The translations under genes were made by a program, and so were the position numbers. The notes under the pieces are model-generated. The model saw nothing but the letters and a program-made list of their open reading frames with translations, searched no databases and was not told where the DNA came from. A DNA stretch of 64,000 bases from Phymatolithon calcareum (lineage: Eukaryota; Rhodophyta; Florideophyceae; Hapalidiales), in NCBI GenBank assembly GCA_977006965.1, contig OZ345362.1:1116001-1180000 (forward strand), in the 5' to 3' direction. Below are positions 61,859-64,000 of the stretch, one piece after another. Positions within the stretch are counted from its first letter, which is position 1. Each line of letters starts with the position of its first letter.

Positions 61859-62210
61859 AGCTTTTCATAACCTTCTGGTAGTATGGTAGTATAAGGATTC
61901 CGCCCTGTGTGGTGTGCCGCAACGCTCAAGGAAGCTAGGAGAGAAGACAGAAGGAAATGAAAGAAGACAGAGTGATGATTAGCTACCGTTAACGTCCTAA
62001 ATGGTTTCCAACGACGAATGAAGATTAGCTGCGTAGCGATATGAATGTTAAGCTGGACCATGGTCTGCACCTTGTGCAGCTTGGACAGCTGTTGTGACAT
62101 CAAGTACCACTCGTATCTGTTAAGGTCTACTAGAGCCGTAAGGATGCGGAGTTTTTCCATCAGCTTCGAGAAATCCCGCAGTAAAAGAAAGAAAGAAAGC
62201 TTTTCATAAC
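61859..62210 (+). mobile_element. Small retroposon with (GAAA)n tail and 13-bp TSDs
   Basis: The body is 61872-62197. AGCTTTTCATAAC at 61859-61871 and 62198-62210 is a perfect 13-bp duplication. The body starts CTTCTGGTAGTATGGTAGTA and ends CCCGCAGTAAAAGAAAGAAA. It is inserted next to, or in the 3' flank of, the LINE-B remnant. The antisense frame 61807-62160 is a by-product and not a gene. Confidence 0.85.
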
Positions 62211-62229
62211 TTGTTCTCTAGTATATCGC

Positions 62230-62935
62230 CTGGTCGCTAATACAGGGACTCGTCGTTTTCCATATTGTCAATTATGGTGACGCTGTGGAGTAGTATGGAG
62301 TCTAATGCCTTTTCCGTTCTTAACATTTCTCCGGAGTCCAGTTCATACCTTCTTTTGCAAACAGTATTCGACGGAGTTGGCCTGGGGATTTCCCTTCCTG
62401 CATATGTTTGAAGGGGGCTGCGAATTGTTCTTGTTGCAGCATCGCAGCAATATCGCGACTTGCCCACTGTCGTTCTTTGAAGTTTCTCTCTTCCCTTGAC
62501 TTGGATAGGATAACCAACTTCCTTGCCTTTCCTCGTCGCAGCATACTAACGCTAAATTTTCTCTCCTGTGTTCTGGTGGTTGGATCCTGCACAGAAGCCG
62601 AAGCCGCTAGATCCTTCCACTTGCTGTACCACCGAATGCTTGGAAAAAGAAGGTTCTTTCTACTTCTTTGATAGCTTCTTGTTCTTCTGAGGTCCACGGT
62701 GCGAGATGGATAGCGTATTCTCACCTTGTTTGGATCAACGACTTGTAGATACGTATGGCTTTCACGATGTTTATCCCCCGAATAAATATCCAAAGTGGCT
62801 TCAGTTGGTATACCGCTGCTTTGGTGTTTTTATGCGCCTGATTTTGCTTGTAACCGTAATTCTGGTTGATCCTAGTGTCTATTTTACGAACCCCCTCAAT
62901 TGAGGGGCGATTTGAAAGCTCGAAAAAAATCAATA
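62230..62935 (-). mobile_element. LINE-B C-terminal remnant
   Basis: The minus strand, through several frame changes, gives GINIVKAIRIYKSLIQTR, a stop, EYAIHLAPWTSE, RLRLLCRIQPPEHRREN and finally TIIDNMENDESLY. These are colinear with LINE-B at 52.7 and 57.9-58.6 kb (KCIKVYKALIQPRWEYAMHL, RLRLLCRIQAPNQRR and TIIECMENEEGLL). It is decayed and 5'-truncated. Confidence 0.75.
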
Positions 62936-62940
62936 AAGCA

Positions 62941-64000
62941 AATTCGAAAAAGATCGCTCACGCCATATTCGTAAAGCCTGGCTCATCTTCTGTCCGAGGA
63001 GTATCCACACTACTACCTTAAATTAGCTTCGTTCGGCGCCAGAAACGAAAATATGTTGGCCACGCAGAAGTACCAGACATTCCATTCCAGGAGAAAAACA
63101 CCGGCCGCGCGCGGTCGGTACATCAGTACACACCAAGGCAGCATCTGCAAGCAGTCTTGCAGAGTGCTCCAGACTATACGGGGCCATTTCGAAGCCAAAA
63201 AAGGTGAGTAGTATGGTTCAGAATGTACTCGGGGAAAAAATCAATGGTCGCGCGAGCATGTTACATCGCATGAAATGGGTTCTGATTCGTCATCCATTGA
63301 AGAAGACTAAGATTAAGTCAGTCCACATTGTCAACGTCAAGGCAGAGAACGCTGACGATGACATTACAGACGCTGAAAAGCTTGAACCGAGCCAACACCG
63401 GCAAAGCGCGGTACCGCCCAGGCCTGCTTACAGTGTTCATTCTTGCCAATCTTCATCGCGAAACGCCTGTTTATCGTCTACAGTCGCGATCACATGCTCC
63501 TCAGAAGGGCATACAAGCTTGGATACAACCTTCAGAAGCTCTAAACGCCCTCTTCCGAGCACTCTCGCCTAAGTCTTACAAGACCCTTGAGACCAAACGT
63601 CGCACCGGGAACTTGATGTCATCACGCCCGACCGCGAGCCGAATACGTGCGCTCATTGGGTCCCAAGGTACAAGCGGAAGTTATATGTTCGTTTTAGAGA
63701 CGATTTTACTCTCAGTTGTGGAAACTTCGCACTCTAAACAGAGACTTCTTATTCGAGATTTGTGGTATTAGACTTCATTCGAAGTACGATTGCGTTGTGA
63801 CGATGTTTCCCCAAGTTGCCTGCGAAAACTTGCTGCTTGGACGTCCGCTAAGCTGAGAAGAAAGGGGCGAAAAGAGACTACAGTGACAGAGCCTATTATG
63901 TTTTTCGAAATACTCGTCCTCATGGCAAGAGTTGAGTTCGGCGCTGAGAGCGCTTTCTGGAAGTCTACCAGGCCGAAGGAGTATCTCCCTGGCCCTTCTT
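62941..64000. other. Right edge: unrecognised ORFs only
   Basis: Two overlapping plus-strand frames (63204-63572 and 63328-63771) have no recognisable domain; the second is basic and Ser/Arg rich. Neither has a repeat copy in the window. Which one, if either, is coding cannot be decided here. Confidence 0.3.

Noticed and set aside
1-64000. tRNA, rRNA or organelle genes
   Set aside because: I found no convincing cloverleaf with TTCRANNC and matching acceptor stem and no conserved rRNA blocks. A tRNAscan-SE run could still reveal one.

Overview
This window looks like a transposon-rich nuclear region of a eukaryote. The evidence is TATA and AATAAA signals around genes, LTR and non-LTR retrotransposons, hAT-type DNA transposons with 8-bp target duplications, and the absence of operons, Shine-Dalgarno spacing, CRISPR arrays or rRNA. 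The few host-like genes appear intronless, with GC-richer coding and AT-richer spacers. A red alga or another protist with an intron-poor, repeat-invaded genome would fit. This is inference from overall texture and not a taxonomic identification.

Layout. 0-11 kb: mostly non-coding DNA with a decayed zinc-knuckle ORF, a small retroposon with a (GAAA)n tail, one plausible host gene (5679-6380, a cysteine-rich CDCA7-like zinc finger), a LINE remnant and a cluster of three near-perfect palindromes at 8.8-9.0 kb. 11-16.3 kb: a young, intact Ty3/gypsy-type element (gypsy1) with apparently identical 187-bp LTRs, inserted into an old LINE-A tail. 16.3-21 kb: small unrecognised ORFs, a Tudor-like fragment and spacers. 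21.2-31.2 kb: an internally deleted hAT (hAT2) that carries a 566-bp inverted-repeat transposon and a second Ty3/gypsy element (gypsy2, 321-bp LTRs). Gypsy2 has broken gag and pol, AT-hooks at the integrase tail, a tandem hairpin array and a 440-aa antisense ORF. 32.4-38.8 kb: a truncated LINE-A, an internally deleted hAT3 and fragments of other LINEs.

39-44.8 kb: an EF-hand gene family. A decayed copy at 39.3 kb is followed by a giant inverted duplication (41.66-44.77 kb). Its right arm holds a complete 367-aa EF-hand gene with TATA box and polyA signal. Its left arm holds the same gene beheaded by a 240-bp deletion. A fourth decayed copy lies inverted at 60.4 kb. 44.8-51 kb: a decayed P-element-like transposase plus unknown ORFs, with iteron-like arrays at about 28-29 bp period. 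51.1-59.4 kb: a three-level nest, hAT1 containing a truncated LINE-B containing a full-length LINE-A, each level confirmed by target-site duplications. LINE-A has three successive overlapping ORFs. 59.5-64 kb: an inverted iteron array, the fourth EF-hand repeat unit, another (GAAA)n retroposon and a LINE-B remnant.

Most genes here serve the propagation of mobile elements. Gypsy1 and the nested LINE-A are the only autonomous elements that look intact. The most unusual items are the antisense peptidase-like ORF and hairpin array inside gypsy2, the EF-hand palindrome, and a recurring class of palindromes with exactly one unpaired central base.
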